A stretch of DNA of 64,000 nucleotides from Obelidium mucronatum (GCA_025765595.1 JAIVFH010000046.1:62001-126000), one strand, 5' to 3'; counted from the first letter of the stretch, positions 1 to 13,300 are shown. Translations and numbers: made by a program. The notes: generated from the sequence alone by a model not told the origin.

Positions 1-1448
1 TGATGGAACGTCCACACCTCCATTGGATGGACCCATCTACACAACCTTGTTCATACGTTCTGATGGATTCGATGCAAGTCTATTAAAAGCATTTGCTGGA
101 GTTGGACTATTTTTTGGGATCGGTTTTTTTCTTGTTGTCCAACGTTTTCAGAAAGCTGGCTCAATTCGCCAAGGATCCGTCACATTCCTATCGATACTCG
201 CCTTGGGAAGTGTTCCATCCCATGTATCTAATTTATTCTACATTGGAATCCCAAGTACGTTCAAGTGTCAGGTTATTCTGTGGCTTCAACTGTGTTCATT
301 TGCAATCATGAGTGCGGCTGTGATATTCAAGAATCTGAGAGTCACACTTATTTATACGGCGCAGTATAAGCTGCCAAAGTATATGGTTGCGGATTTGTTT
401 TGGGTTTTGGCTACTTGTGGAGTGGTGTTGGTGGAAATGGTAACATGGCACAGAAAAGGTTGTTGTATTACTCTAACGCTGTATAAATAGATACTATTAG
501 GCGTTTGGACAATCTACTCGAAACCAATCATTTCCAAAAAGTTTCTGCCGGGTTACATAATTGAACTCAAATGCGAATATACATCCCACAACTCTGACGC
601 CTTGAGCACCGCCCTATGGATCTACAACATATTAATCCTAGCATCCATGTACATTGTTGCTTATAAGTCCCACAATATGCCCGCTATACACTCGGAAGCA
701 ACGTTTCTATTACTTGTTTCATTGTGTCTCACAATTTCTTGTGTTCTGGCAGGAATAATGGGGCGAAATGATCCTGTCGATTATTCAATCAAAATCGCGG
801 TTCTTGTTTTCTTGAATACTACGATCGTATTGTTACTTCAAGCTGTTCCAAGAGTTTGGAGTCTTTTGAATACAGATATTTTCGGGGGTAGTCATAAGAC
901 TCTGAGTAAATTGAAATGGTTATCTCAACTCAGCTCAGATCGAAAAGAGTCACAGAAGCGGACTGGAAATAGTCAGAAGCAACAACAGCAACAGTTACGC
1001 TCCACATCAAACTCGCTTCAAGTAAACTCTCAATATGGAGGAACTTTGAAAAAGGCGAACTGCGGGTTTCAGTTTCGCACATGACGCGATTGTCGCTATA
1101 GGAGCGAAATCATATTTTCTCAATGTGACGCCTTCCAACTGGGTTCGATGCGTGATTTCTTACAACTTGGTCAGAAAGAACGTGTATTTAATGTGTCATC
1201 CCTCGAGGTATGATGTTGAGTCAAATCCGATTGTCATACCGATTTCTGGAAGTCTTGCATTAAACATGAAATTGACGGTTCTGATGAACGGAAAGACCTC
1301 TTTTGAAAGACTCGAGATTGAGAATGGAAAGAAAGTGATTGTGATTGATTTTGTAAAGGTTGGGGATGGTGGGGTTTTTAAAAGTGGACTTATTTCCACG
1401 ATTGATGGCGGCCAAAACAATAAGGAGGTAGTCGCGGGAAAAAAGTAA
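1..1448 (+). CDS. Class C (GABA-B-like) G-protein-coupled receptor, 3' part only
   Basis: The window opens inside the linker that ends in DGPIYT, the same P-P-D-G-P-[IV]-[YH] segment that precedes the membrane region in the receptors at 50975, 54869 and 61118. Seven hydrophobic segments follow (about 70-1000), with an intron near 438-490 (donor GTAACA; the next exon starts ILLGVW, parallel to the receptor at 61118). The HSEATFLLLVSLC segment matches the IHSEFSYMALL segment of the paralogues. After a Gln-rich cytosolic stretch, a C-terminal domain runs from about 1030 to the stop, again shared with the paralogues. The frame breaks by one base near 1075: the downstream frame (AHDAIVAIGAKSYF, then SNWVRCVISYN) is intact. 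Ligand unknown. The family is known as plasma-membrane receptors with an extracellular periplasmic-binding-protein-like domain, which here lies outside the window. Confidence 0.75.
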
Positions 1449-1656
1449 TTAAAGTAAAGAGAAGATATTGAAATGATCATTGCTCCTTATTCATGGTAAT
1501 GTAAATCCTCCGAAAATGAATACCATCTAACTGGCTGAGCATGGCGCCTTTATGCAGTTTATGCGTTTGCGGACTGATGTACAACTTTCCGGTTCAAATC
1601 CTAATGTAATAAACTTTACAACGATATACAGCGATATGCGTATGTACGATAGAAAT

Positions 1657-1821
1657 TTAAATTGCGTGATTTTGGTGATTGTGCATGCCAGTCTGCCGTG
1701 CAATCTTCCCTCGAATTGCCCGATTACCACTGTTTCGAATGTCTTCAACTGTTTCAACTAAATCATCAGAAGTGAGCTTGATGGTGGAGAAGTCCTGTTG
1801 CACTATCTGACGAGTTTCTTT
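1657..1821 (-). CDS. Possible exon of an unrecognised small protein
   Basis: An open minus-strand stretch encodes a basic peptide with KETRQIVQQDFSTIKL, then DDLVETVEDIRNSGNRAIRG and a His-rich tail ending HNHQNHAI before the stop. The composition looks like real coding sequence rather than a shadow, but no convincing start codon is visible and the upstream part would overlap the first identified aminotransferase exon (from 1829). I do not recognise the family. It could be the last exon of an antisense gene or chance. Confidence 0.2.
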   Translation of the reverse strand, partial: KETRQIVQQDFSTIKLTSDDLVETVEDIRNSGNRAIRGKIARQTGMHNHQNHAI

Positions 1822-1828
1822 GTTTAAG

Positions 1829-3257
1829 CGCCTTGACCATCTCGACAAGAGCGGGACTGTCTTTGCAGAAATGACTGCTTTGGCTAATAAGCACAAGGCA
1901 GGTCAATCTGGGCCAGGTAGATAATGAACGCATTCAATATTGTGTCTGAACTGACGACTCGATTGAAAAACGAAAGGGGTTTCCTACTCTGCCCGTTCCT
2001 GACTTTATTCGATCTGCTGCTACTGAAGCTGTTTCAAACACATGCATGACTCATCAGTACACAAGATCGGAAGGCCATCCACGTCTAGTCAATGGTGGGA
2101 AGCAGTTAAATGATTGCAATAATCCAAGAACTCACCTGCGTTACTAGCCCTGTCAAAGTTTTACTCAGACAAGATTGGTCCGCACGTTGAATCCACTCAC
2201 TCAAATTATTACCTACTGTTGGGGCAACTGAAGCAATCTACGTGACAATGCAGGCTCTGGTCTCTCCAGGCGACGAAGTGATTCTGATGCAGCCATTTTA
2301 CGACTCTTACCCTGCTGCGATTGCATTGAGTGGTGGAACTCCGGTGATTGTGGATTTGGTGCCAGCTGCTCCTGCACCAGGCCAGCCCGCCACTTCAGCC
2401 GATTGGAAGCTTGATATTTCAAAGTTACGCGCTGCAGTTACCAAAAAGACAAAGGCTCTCTTTATCAATAACCCGCACAATCCAGTTGGAAAAGTGTGGA
2501 CGAGAGAGGAATTGCTGGCTGTTGCTGCGGTTGCGGAGGAGTTTGATTTGGTTGTCATTGCAGATGAGGTCTACGAAACCTTGGTGTTTACTGATTCTAA
2601 GGAGAAAATGATTAAGTTTGGTGAGTTATGGATGCTGTGGTGTTACTTTTCTGAGACGTTTTTGTTTAGCGAGTCTTCCAAAAATGTTTGAAAGAACAAT
2701 TACTCTTGGATCCATCGGAAAAATGTTTGGAGTTACGGGATGGAAGATTGGGTGGTGTCTTGGACCTGAAGATTTGATTCGAAGCTGTTGGATGATCCAC
2801 CAATTCAACACTTTTGCTGTTGTTCACTCCTCTCCAAGAAGCTGCGGCAATCTCCCTTGAAAAGGCAATGGAATCATCTTATTTCGCAGATACAGTCAAG
2901 ACATACCAAAACCACAGAGACCACTTGATTACCGTCTTGAAAACAGCTGGATTGGCTCCAACATTGCCACATGGAGGTTACTTTGTGATGGCGGATACTA
3001 CTTCCCTGGAATCCCACTTACCAGCCGATTCGAAAGAGTCTCGACGTGATTTCCGCGCGTGCAGATTCCTTACAACGGAAGTCGGTGTCACAGCAATCCC
3101 ACCAAGCGCGTTTTACGAACGTAAACCTGGGGCTGGAGGAAGTGTTCCAGGGCGTCATGCTCGTTTCGCGTTTTGTAAAGGATTGGATTTGATTGAAAGT
3201 GCAGGGGAGAGATTTAATGCTTACTTTGGAGACAAAAACAAGAAGCAAAAGATTTGA
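1829..3257 (+). CDS. PLP-dependent class I/II aminotransferase, kynurenine/glutamine transaminase type
   Basis: The fold-type I aminotransferase pattern is clear in order: RLDHLDKSGTVFAEMTALA, VNLGQGFPTLPVPDFIR, QYTRSEGHPRLVNA, TVGATEAIYVTMQALVSPG, the NNPHNPVGKVW segment, DEVYETLVF and the lysine region GSIGKMFGVTGWKIGW. The lysine in SIGK is the expected PLP Schiff-base residue. The C-terminus ends GDKNKKQKI. The best family match is cysteine-S-conjugate beta-lyase/kynurenine-oxoglutarate transaminase. Introns are visible at about 1915-1974 (VNLGQ|GFP), near 2091-2150 and at 2622-2669. Single-base frame breaks occur near 1901, 2180, 2214 and 2821, each repaired by ignoring one base, so this may be assembly error rather than a dead gene. 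The first exon with the start codon was not identified; an ATG at 1540 is one candidate. Confidence 0.85.
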
Positions 3258-3289
3258 TGACTGGATGTTAAAAAAAAACTTCACCACAA

Positions 3290-3869
3290 ATGGCAGAACC
3301 TGTGAAGAGCCAAAGCCTCGAAATTATCTTTCTCGTAAGGCATCTTACGAGAGATGCTTTGCCCGCCAGTATTGTCCAGAGAATATGCACCAGATTCTTG
3401 CCATTGCACTTCTGCCGTCATTGTGCCAGGCTGCATGAACCGTTTGGATGCAATATTTCAACTTTTGAAACTCTTCTTCAGTCTATACCTCCCAGCAGGT
3501 CTTAATTCAGATACTCTCTTGCTCATATGCCGGTACCTTGCACCAAAAATATGCAACTTCTGCATGAAACTTCACGTAAAGCCTTCATTTCAATGTGGTA
3601 AATGCGACACCGTGATTTCATATTGTGAGTCCACCAAATCGAGATCATTGGTTAAATCGCGACGTGTTCCAATCTCTGATGTGTATAGGAGAAACGATCA
3701 TGGTAGTGAATGTGACACTTGCGAGATAAAATACTGCTTTGCATGCGCACGCAGTGTTAAACTGTTGGCAAAATGTGGAGTTTGCAGGGCGTGGTATTTG
3801 GATTGTTGTTGGCAAGATTCCACATGTTGTGCCTGTGCGGCATATGAGGAAATTGCAAACCAAGGATAA
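3290..3869 (+). CDS. Cys-rich protein, tandem copy 1 (one-base frame break)
   Basis: Starts at ATG 3290, only 32 bases after the aminotransferase stop. The first part (MAEPVKSQSLEIIFLVRHL, then two CxxC-like pairs) is followed by a frame break near 3500, after LQSIPP. The next frame continues LNSDTLLLICRYL, CNFCMKLH, QCGKC, ECDTCEIKYC and CGVCRAWYLDCCW to the stop. It is a close copy of the intact gene at 3994-4551; relative to that copy it has one extra base. Several CxxC pairs suggest a zinc-binding fold. Function unknown. Pseudogene or assembly indel cannot be separated from sequence alone. Confidence 0.55.
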
Positions 3870-3993
3870 AAAGTGGAATTTTTAAGAAATAATTTTGCAG
3901 TATGGGTAATAATATACTTGTAGCTGAGTACAAAAAGTTATTGAGGAAGTATCGCAGTTTAAAATTGGTTTCAAAACTAAAAACTTCAACGCA

Positions 3994-4551
3994 ATGACAC
4001 TGCCTGAAAAGAGCCAACGCCTCGAAGTTGTCTTTCTCGTAAGGCATCTGACCAAAGATACTTTACCTGCCCGTATCGTGCAGAGGATATGCACCAGGTA
4101 CTTGCCATCGGACTTTTGCGCCCATTGCACCAAGCTACACGAACCCTTTGGATGCAACATTTCAACTTTTGACACTCTTCTCCAGTCTATTCCTCCCAAT
4201 AGCCTTAATTCAGATACTCTCTTGCTCATATGCCAGTACCTTGCATCCAAACTATGCAATTTCTGTATAAAACTACACACAAAGCCTTCTTTTCAATGTG
4301 GCAAATGCGAAATTGCGATTTCATACTGTGAGTCCACTGAAACGAGAACACTGCTCAAATCGCGACGGGTTCCCAGCTCGGATATTTATTGGAGGAACGA
4401 TCATGGCAATAAATGCGACTACTGCAAGAAAAAGTACTGTGTTGCATGTGCACGCAGTGTGAAACTGTTGGTCAAATGCGGGTTTTGTGAGATGTGGTAT
4501 TTGGATTGTTGTTGGAGAGATTTCACATGTTATGATTGTCATGCCATGTGA
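3994..4551 (+). CDS. Cys-rich protein, tandem copy 2 (intact)
   Basis: A single-exon gene of 185 residues starting MTLPEKSQRLEVV. The N-terminal 60 residues are Leu/His-rich and helical-looking. The C-terminal part carries repeated CxxC units (CAHC, CNFC, CGKC, CDYCKKKYC, CGFC, CYDC) and ends CYDCHAM. It could be a treble-clef or RING-like zinc domain, but the spacing does not match a family I can name. It is a tandem paralogue of 3290-3869. No signal peptide or membrane segment is seen, so a cytosolic or nuclear location is likely. Confidence 0.65.
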   Translation: MTLPEKSQRLEVVFLVRHLTKDTLPARIVQRICTRYLPSDFCAHCTKLHEPFGCNISTFDTLLQSIPPNSLNSDTLLLICQYLASKLCNFCIKLHTKPSFQCGKCEIAISYCESTETRTLLKSRRVPSSDIYWRNDHGNKCDYCKKKYCVACARSVKLLVKCGFCEMWYLDCCWRDFTCYDCHAM

Positions 4552-4684
4552 TACATACAACGAAATGAAGACTGAATATAATGAGTTTAAGGAGGTTTTT
4601 ATGAAATTCTGGTAATTGGTACAGTCTTTGCAGATTCCTTTTTTATATATACAGACTATATAAGCATTATACATTTGTTTTTGT

Positions 4685-7154
4685 TTATTTTCCATTGAAT
4701 ATGCTGTTGATATGCACCAAAATGAATTCTAACGCTGCAGCTGTGAGAGCATGGCAACCTTCTTCCAAAAATATCTTTGACGCAAGTTCCTCCTTTGTCA
4801 TGAAAAAAGAAAACGCGTAGGAATCCTTGATCCCTTCTTTAATATCTTCTGGAGTCGCCATAATAGACGCCTGTGATATCGCATAGTTCTCGTTTATGAG
4901 TGCTTCAAATTTCTTGGCACCCATCTTGTGAACCTTGGCACGCAACTCGAACCACAATATTCTCACTGACTTTCCTCTCCTTTTTAATGTGTCGATGATG
5001 TTGAGAATGGCTAAGTGCGAGCTTGGCAGCAGCCGCAGCTTTACTCCCGCCTTCATCTTGATCCAAAAGCCACCGCTCGTATTCCGCTTCACGCTCCTCC
5101 TGAGGGGATTTTGGCGTTTTTGGCGAATGGGCTATTTTTAGGGATTTCAATCTGGAATGGTGGGGGCTTGATTAGCGTCGGTTTTTGTATCTCTCGAAAA
5201 CCTATTGATGTATCTGTGATGGGAGGGACTATGGATTGCTTTTTCCGGCTTTCGCGTTCCCGTTCGACATCGCCGACATCTTTCCACAGTCCCTTGACGT
5301 AAAATCCAATCTGCGGAACAGAGTTGAATACAAGAGATCCGAAAATGGAAGCGAGAGGTCGGTATATGGGGTGTGGAAGATCGGTCATTGCATTAGCCAA
5401 GCGATGTAGATGGTAGAGATGCACTTTGACTTGAAGTAGTTCTCCCCTTGAAGACTTTGCAAAAATAGATTTGAGTTCTTGAATGGCAAATGATTCCTCT
5501 GGTCCTTGATCTAAAAAAAAGCATTCAACGACTCTGTCAAAAAAAATTGGTAATAAAAAAGAGGGAAACGGCATTAAAACGTACTCATTAGTTGAAGGAT
5601 CCATCGAGTCAACTCGATCCCAATCACATGCTCTTGCCGCAGTTTATGCAATCGGAAGAAATTGTAAATAGAATCATGCAGCTGCTCCCAATGAATTGCT
5701 TCGATGCGAATATTTGCAAATACGCTGAGTCTTCTGCTCTTTTCGTTCAACTCATTCAATTGAATGTTGGTTTCACGCTTCTCATAGAAAGTGCAATCAT
5801 CTCGAAACATTCCCAACAGCTGATCATAGGTAATTTGCTCAATGACGGGCGTTTCGTTGATTGGAACTATTTTGATGGTCTTCATGAATTCCTTGTGGCG
5901 CCGAAGAGAAGCCTCCTGAATAGCTTTGGGTGCTGTAACAGTCGTAGGAACATGAACCAAGTCAGGCAACACGACGTCCATACTTTCTTCTTCGCTTTTT
6001 TCTTTTTTGGGTGTAGTGGCTGGAACAGGATCGTCCAACTTTGTCAACGAGAGGTTCGACAAAAAGTCAAGAACTGAATTGATATCCCCTTTCAATAAAA
6101 GATTTGGTTCGGACTTCATCAGCGGTTGGTGTTGTTGCTGTTGCTCTAACGGCTTCTCTGTTGCTGGTTCGACTTTTCGTACAGTTGGTTTCGCGTCGTC
6201 CCCAAGCCGGGAGAGGGAAACTGATGTCTTCAATCCTCCAATGTCTTTCTTTTTCTTTTTTGGCCTCAGAGGCGCCGGAGGTATAACAGGCCGGAGTTCA
6301 ACTGTTTTCTTCTCTGCGGATGGTTTCAGGATCTCGACTGGTCCCGCATCAAGCACATTGACATCGCTTAATTTTTCATCAAGAGGCTTTTGAGAGTTGG
6401 GCAGTAGAGGTGATAGGGAGAGCGGTAATTGCTGTGTTATGGTAGCCATCGTGAGGCTTTGAGTTGTGAAAAACGCGTCGTCTTCCACAGAATCAATTTG
6501 ATTGACTAAGCCAGATACTTGCCGTATGCTTGAAGGAGGTCTTTCAAGACCGGGCAGCTTCAACTTGTTTGATCCATGGACAATTGGCTTTTGTTTCATA
6601 CAAGACCGGGGTGCAGAACGCGTACTAGAGTCATCCGACTTTGCCCTCATGTGCGCATATTCCTCGAGACTCGGCGGCGGATCCCTCGGCTTTTTAAACA
6701 GCTCGAAGATGTCAGGTTTTCGAGCGCGGCCTCCGTGCCGAAACGCGATCGCCGGGAATCGACGGCAGCGAGGCGCCAAAGTCAAAAGCCGCAACGCGTT
6801 TTGGCTGAAGAAATCCCGCGGCTTTTGACTCGGACGCTCTGTTTGGATATTCTTCGGTCGTTCTGACTCGGAGTTGCCGCTGGAGTCAGGCAACGCAGCA
6901 AGCAGCATCGAGCCGTACGCGTCCTGCTGGTGCGGCTTCAGGGCCGAGTCGTGGCTCGCGGGCTCGATGTATCCAAAGGACTTCATTCGGCGCAGCTCCT
7001 GGACGGCATCGTGCTTGCTTGCCACTGAGGCAGGCGCGTTAAGCTTGCGGGGCTTCATCTTGGGTGTGAACTCATGCGGTGCGCTGGACGCGTTTACTGG
7101 GTGGAGAATCGCCGGAAGCTGGCTGGGAGACTCTGCTGTTGCCCTGCTATTCAT
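4685..7154 (-). CDS. Unrecognised multi-exon protein; weak RhoGAP-like segment near the C-terminal half
   Basis: Starts at ATG 7154 (MNSRATAESPSQ). The first about 400 residues are disordered, basic and Pro/Ser-rich with a KKKKK stretch; the region 6640-7110 is GC-rich. A helical segment follows (RRHKEFMKTIKIVPINE to IGIELTRWILQLM). An intron (donor GTACGT at about 5582, acceptor TTTGACAG at about 5537) leads to RVVECFFLDQGPEES and HLHRLANAMTDLP, then RPLASIFGSLVF, which resembles the second half of a RhoGAP domain (helix plus NLA-x-x-FGP-x-L) without a visible arginine finger. The tail is Pro-rich, then coiled (EREAEYERWLLDQDEGG), with a frame change near 4955 before ELRAKVHKMGAKKFEAL and a stop at 4685. 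Confident as a gene, not as to function. Confidence 0.5.
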
Positions 7155-7316
7155 CTCTATTCATTGGCAACTAAGATGTGCAAAGATTAACAAGAAAAGC
7201 ACGACCGACTTGCAGTCTTCATTGATTCAAAGAAAATATTCATTCATATGCGTCTTATAAACATCCACTATATTTAGCTCGCCTTAAATATCAAAATGAA
7301 AAGTATACGACAAGAG

Positions 7317-10300
7317 TTATTGCTGCGCGCAGTCGGGTTTACTACCATCTTTCGCCTGCTCAGTGACTTTTCTTGCAGCCAAAGTATGACGACGCGTTCG
7401 GGTAGGTTGGGCAGGAAGTTGAGGTTCGGCAGCTGTAGCGACTTGAGGAGGAGCTTCAACTGGAATACTAACTGGCACATCCACAGTTCGTGCTACTTTG
7501 GCAGGATTTGCAGGGCTAAACACACTTTGACGCTTAGATCCGGTTGGTGTTGTTTCTGGATCCTGGGCTCCAGCAGAAGCATGCGTTGTTGAAGCAGCTT
7601 CCAGCTGTCTTTGAAGCTTTTCAACGTTTCTCTCCAGTTTCTGCTTACAACTAAAAGCTTCTTGTTTTCCCTAGTAAGAGCGATGGACGAGTCCTGAAGA
7701 ATCTGGTTTCGTTCTTCATTTTCTTGTGCCCGTTTTTCATATTCCACAGCCATATTCGTGCTCTCTTCCAGCTTTGATCTCATGCTGTCCAACGATGCCT
7801 GCAACTCTGTAAGCTCGGACCGAAGGCCTTCAGAAACAGTATCGGATTTTTGCCTTGCGATACCAAGTTCTTCTTCCAAGACGGCAACTTTCGAAGTCAT
7901 GCTCTCAATGACACTTTCTGCTTCTCGAAGTTTGCTTTCGATTTCTTTGCTTGAATACTCATAACGAGTAGTCAGCTCCTGTTTCATAAGTGTTAAGAGA
8001 AAACCCCAAATGTAGAAAATAATACTAAACATACTTTGGCGGATTCCTTCAAAGATTCAATCAGAGCATCTTTTTCCAATAGAGCTGAAGACAATCTCTC
8101 TTCAATAGTACTCAACGCTTTACTCTTGGCCGATAACTCTTGCTCCAAGGCAGTCATACGACTCATGTGGCTCAGGCAAGAATTCTCAAGCTCGGTATTG
8201 AGCGTTGATAATCGAGCAACTTCAGCCACGGATGCCTGAAGGGATGAGTTCAGTGCAACCTTAATGGTCTCCAACTCGGCAAATGTCTCCTCATGCTGTG
8301 AAATTTCCTTGGTCTTCTGTTCCAACTCGCTCTTTAATCCTTCCACCTCCAGCACAACAGAACCCACTAGCGCTGCAGCTTCACTCAAAGACAAACACTC
8401 ATCGCGAAGTCGCTGAATTTCAATACCAGAAGAATCAACAAGTTCTTTCATGGAATCCAATTTCGAATTTGATTCATTCAACTGAGTTGTCAAGTTAGAT
8501 TCTCTTTCAGCAGCAAGGACAAGCTTCTCTTTGAACGAATCGCTCAGAGAAGAATGTTCACGAAGTTGACTACGTAAATTCTCCAATTCCTCTTCGGCGC
8601 GTTTAAGCTGAGTTTGAATAGACTCAAGATCAACACAGCGAGTTTGCAGACGCAAAACTTCTTCCGCTTTTGAGGCCCCTTCAAGCTCAAGTGCCTGCAA
8701 TTTCTGAGTGAGAAGAGATTCAAACTCGGACAGTGCCAGGATTTGAGCTTTGGCGGCTTCAAGTTCCGATGTCAGCAACAAGAGTCCGTTTTCGTTCATC
8801 CGCAAGATCACCCGACAAGGAGTTCGAATTGGACTACTGCATCTTCTACTTTCTGTTGCAATTCATTTACAAGGGCCTGCTGTTCAGCCAGCCGAGTTTG
8901 CCACTTATTTGATACCTCAACTGATTCGACTTTCACTGATTCCACACTCTCTTTCAACGATCCGATATGCTCATCTCGTTCATCCAACAGTTTTTGAGCC
9001 AAAATCAGCGCTTCTTCAAATTGCTTGATCATAAAGGACTTTTCTTCGACAGCAGCACCCAACTCCTGCACTTTCATCTCCAACGAAGCCACACGCAGAG
9101 CACTCTCCTCAGAATGATTGTCGTTTTGAGCGGCGGACAACAATTCTTGGATTTTTAACTCAAGTTCATGAACATCTCGATCCCGTATATCCAGATCTTG
9201 CACCAAGTTGACTTTCTCATCCTCCAGGGATTCAAAGTCTTGCTGGAGTTTGTCAATTTTCTCCAAGAGAGAAGCGCGGTCAGACTGAAAAGATTCAGAC
9301 TGAGCTACGAATTCGTCCATTCTGGTGTTTAGGTTATGAATAACATCTTCGCGCTCTTTCAGTTCAATTTGTAATTCCTGAAGACGTGCAGTTTTACTCG
9401 CTAACGCTTGCTCCCCATGCTCCAATTTGAGATGGATGGAAGTCCATTCTTCCTCTCGCTTCTTGAGAAGCTCGGAATTCTCTTCAATCGCTTGGGCTTG
9501 GTTTGCAACCAGACTTCTTGATGTTACCAACTGGAAAACGAAAGAATTAAGTTTAGGCAGACGAAAGCAACTGTCGACCAACCTCTTCCTCCAAGACACG
9601 AATCTGTTCCCCAAGATCGGCCACTTTCTTTGACGCTACATCCATATCATGGCCCAGCTGTGTGATTCTACTTGCTTGACAATCAGCATGGGCATTGGCG
9701 TCAGTCATTTTGGAGTTCAAATCAGCCACACGTTCTTCCAACGATTGAATTTCCAAGTTTTTCTCCGCCATTCTTGCGTGGCATCGTCTGAGCTCTTCTT
9801 CCAAAGATCCGATGCACGCAACTTTTTCCTTCAATTCCATAGCATTGGCGCTATTTGCGTTCCTCCATCGCTACTAAAGATTCCGCAGCAACAGCCCGCT
9901 CGGCATTAAACTGCGCAAGGAGACGCTCAACTTCCGTCTCGAGCTCGGATATTTTCTGCTTCAAGTTTGCCTCACAAACTCCAAAGTTCTCACTAGCAGT
10001 GCGCAGCGTCAAAAGCTCAGTCTGCGAGTCTGACAGCTGTGACTCCAGGTACAAGTACGAGCCCTCCAAAGCTTCCTTTGATGCAATCAGCTCCTTGTGA
10101 ATGGCTTCGGTCCGTTGCTTCTCCCCCGAAATATATTGAGTGAGATCGGCTTCACGCTTTTCCAAAATAGATTGTTGTTCTCGTAATTCCGATAGAGATT
10201 TCTTTGATTCCGATTCCATCAAAGACATTGTTTCTGAAAGTTCTCTGATCTTCTGTTGCGCTCCGTCCAACAGCCCTGCTTTCTCGGCAAGACTGGCCTC

Positions 10301-13300
10301 CAGAACTTCCAATTTGTTCTCCAATTGGCGGCATGTGGCTTCAGCATCAGATGCACTGTCTTCTGAAACTTCCAAATTGGCTTCGGCGGCACTGAGTTTC
10401 TGCTTCAATTCAGCAATTTCTTGCTCTTGCTCCGTGAGTGAAGTTGTCTGAAAAGCGATAGTTGATTGGTAGCGATTCGATTTCGGCGACTGCCTCTTGC
10501 ATTTTGGCAGCAAAATCTGTTGATTGATTGGCGTGGGTCTCAGACAATGACGCATAGGCAACCTGTAAATCAAAAGTCAGATGCGTTAGTGAAAAACTGG
10601 TTTATACGCACGGTTATTCCAGCGAGTTCCGATTTCAATCTCTGCATGTCTTGCTCAACCGCTTCCGCGTTCTGCTTGGCGGTGGTTTCGGCGGCCGCCA
10701 GTAACTCGAGCTGGGTCTGCAGAGTCTTTATTTCCGATTCCGCATTGGCAGTATTGGCTTCCGCTTGTTGGAACTTGGACTCCGACACTGTCAATCGTGC
10801 AGTCAAGTCTGATATTTCTTCTTGGTATTTCTTGATTGTTGCTCCCTGTCCCTGAAGTCGCGTCTCAAGATCGCCAATAATGATTCAGCATCTCTGACTT
10901 TGGATGTCAATGACGAGGTTTGTGATGAGTGGGATTCCAAGAGAGAAGTGTATGCATCCTAAAAATATAAAAGGGCAGAGTTCAGTGCCAAATCAAGAAA
11001 TCCACACTGCTCGAACCTTAAGGCTAGAAAGTTCTTCTACTTGTGCAACCAGTCTTTCGCCTTCTTTCTGCATCTCGTTGATACGCTTCTCAGCCGCCGA
11101 AATGATATTCCCCTTTTCCAGCTCAATCCTCTGAAGATTCTCTTCCACCACAAGAAGAGCCCCCTCTAAATGCGCCACTTTTCCCTCCAAATCACGAACC
11201 AAATCACGGCTAATGGACAGATTCGCTCTCCTGAATCCACAACCTTTTGTCTAAGCATAACACCTTCAGAGTCCAATTGCGTAGTACGGGCTTTCCAACT
11301 CGCGTTTCTCATTCTCCAAGCCTTCTTTTTCAGCAACCATGTTTGATATTTGGAAATTCAGCACCTCCACTTCGGCAGTCAAGGATTCGGCTTCCTTTTC
11401 GGCATTCAACATCCTGGATTCCAGTGTCTGGCGCGATTGTGTCAGTTCCTGAATTTGTTCGGCGGATCGAAGAACACGATTCTTGGAGCGATTTCTCTAA
11501 TTCGACAACACGTTGTTGTGAGACAACAGTATTCTTTTTGCAAGGAAGAGATTTGATCATTCGCACGATTCAATGCGTCGGCGGTCTCGGTGGTCTCTCT
11601 CTGGCTTGTTGTCAGTGTCTCCGTCTAACTAGATATTGAGTGGTTTCTAAACAAATAATACTGGGAAAACAAACCAGTATTGAACACTGCTTTTCCAGAT
11701 CAGCCGAAAGACCCAATGCTACACCTAGGCGAGTATTTAAATCATCCACTTGTGAATTGAGTCGCGATCGGCATTCTCCAATGGCCTTCTCGTTTTCAGC
11801 GCGCAACGCTGATAATTCATCTTCAGCCCTTTTCAATTCTTGATTCAGATTCAATTTCTCTTCATCAAAGTATTTGATTCGTTCCTGAAGTTCAGATGAA
11901 TGCAAAGTAGTCATTTCTGCCAACTCTGTCGTGAGAATCTGGATTCGATCATGGGCATCACTCAATGCGCGACATTGCTGAAAAAATAAATCTGCGTCAG
12001 TTATAGGAAACGAATATTAAGATTGATTTTATCTAACCAATGACTCATCTCCGGAAGCCTTCGCTAGCAGGGCCGAAATTTGCTCTTCCAAGTCAAGCTT
12101 CTTCTGCTTGAGTTGACTCAACTCTTCATCGCGTCCGTTTAATTCCAAAATAGCAGCAGATAATCGCGATTTCAGTTCTTTGGCCTTCTCCTTGACTTCG
12201 GATAATTCATCTTGAGCTTCCGCCGCCGTGTCCTCACTGACAGCCAAGTTACTCTCGGCTACCGAGAGTTTCTCTTTACAATCCGCCCAAAGCCGCTCCT
12301 GTAAATAAACCATTTTGTGTAAGACCGTGAATCCCCAAAAATCAACTAGATGTTACCATTGCTTTAGCCTGATCTTCCTTTTCCGAAATTCGTTGCGTCA
12401 ATTCACCAATGTGCACTTCCAACAACCTTCTGCTTTCATTCACCTCCGCAATAGCCGAGTTCGAGTCTCCAGCGGCACTTCGTACCCGCTCCAATTCTTG
12501 CTCTTTAACACTCAATTCATCCGCTACCATCTTCAACTGCATCTCAAGACTCGCACACTGCTGCTTGGCTAATTCCATCTGACCCGTAAACTCCTTCAAC
12601 TGCCCTTCCAGCTGAGTCTTCCCTTCAACGGCCGGCAGCAACTTCTCGCGCAGATCTCTCTTGGATCACTTCAAACTCCTGCTGCAAAGAAGCCCACTTC
12701 TCTGTGGCTTCGTCTGCATTCTGCTGGATTTCCTTCTGGGCAGATTCTTTTACCCCGTTTATCTCCTCGACGCATTGATTTTTCAAAACTAAGGCTTCTT
12801 CTTCGAGCAATGAAACCATCTTTTGAAGATTTGACTCAGAGGAAAGCAACTTATCCCGTTCGGATTCAAGAGCGGCTTTTGATTGTTGCAATGCAGATTC
12901 GACTTCTCTGGAAGACGATAAAGACATCTCCAAGTCGCTGATTTGTTTCTCGGCATTAGATAGTTGCAAAAGAACGGAATCTAAGCTGGTCTGGACTTCC
13001 GACTTTTCCTGGTTCAATGCGGAAAGGCGACTGTTCTCCTGCTCTTTAGCAGTCAGTTGCGCTTCTTCTTGGGCTTGTATTTGTTGATTCAAGGTTTGGA
13101 TATCCATGGTTAATTGATCGCGTTGTGCTTCCAAAGACGTCTGAAGTTGCGACCAGCTCGCTTCTTTAGCTGTGATCTGTTCATTCAAGGCCGAATTCTG
13201 GCATTCCTATAAAAAATGATTAGACGGAGAGTTCAAGACTGTTTCGGAAGAAATAGAAAATACCAAATCAGAGACTTCTTTGGCCAATTCCTGTTTTTCC

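Noticed and set aside
6007..6393. + strand ORF rich in Cys, Phe and Ser
   Set aside because: Antisense shadow of the minus-strand disordered protein; poly-Cys comes from the complement of CAG/CAA repeats.
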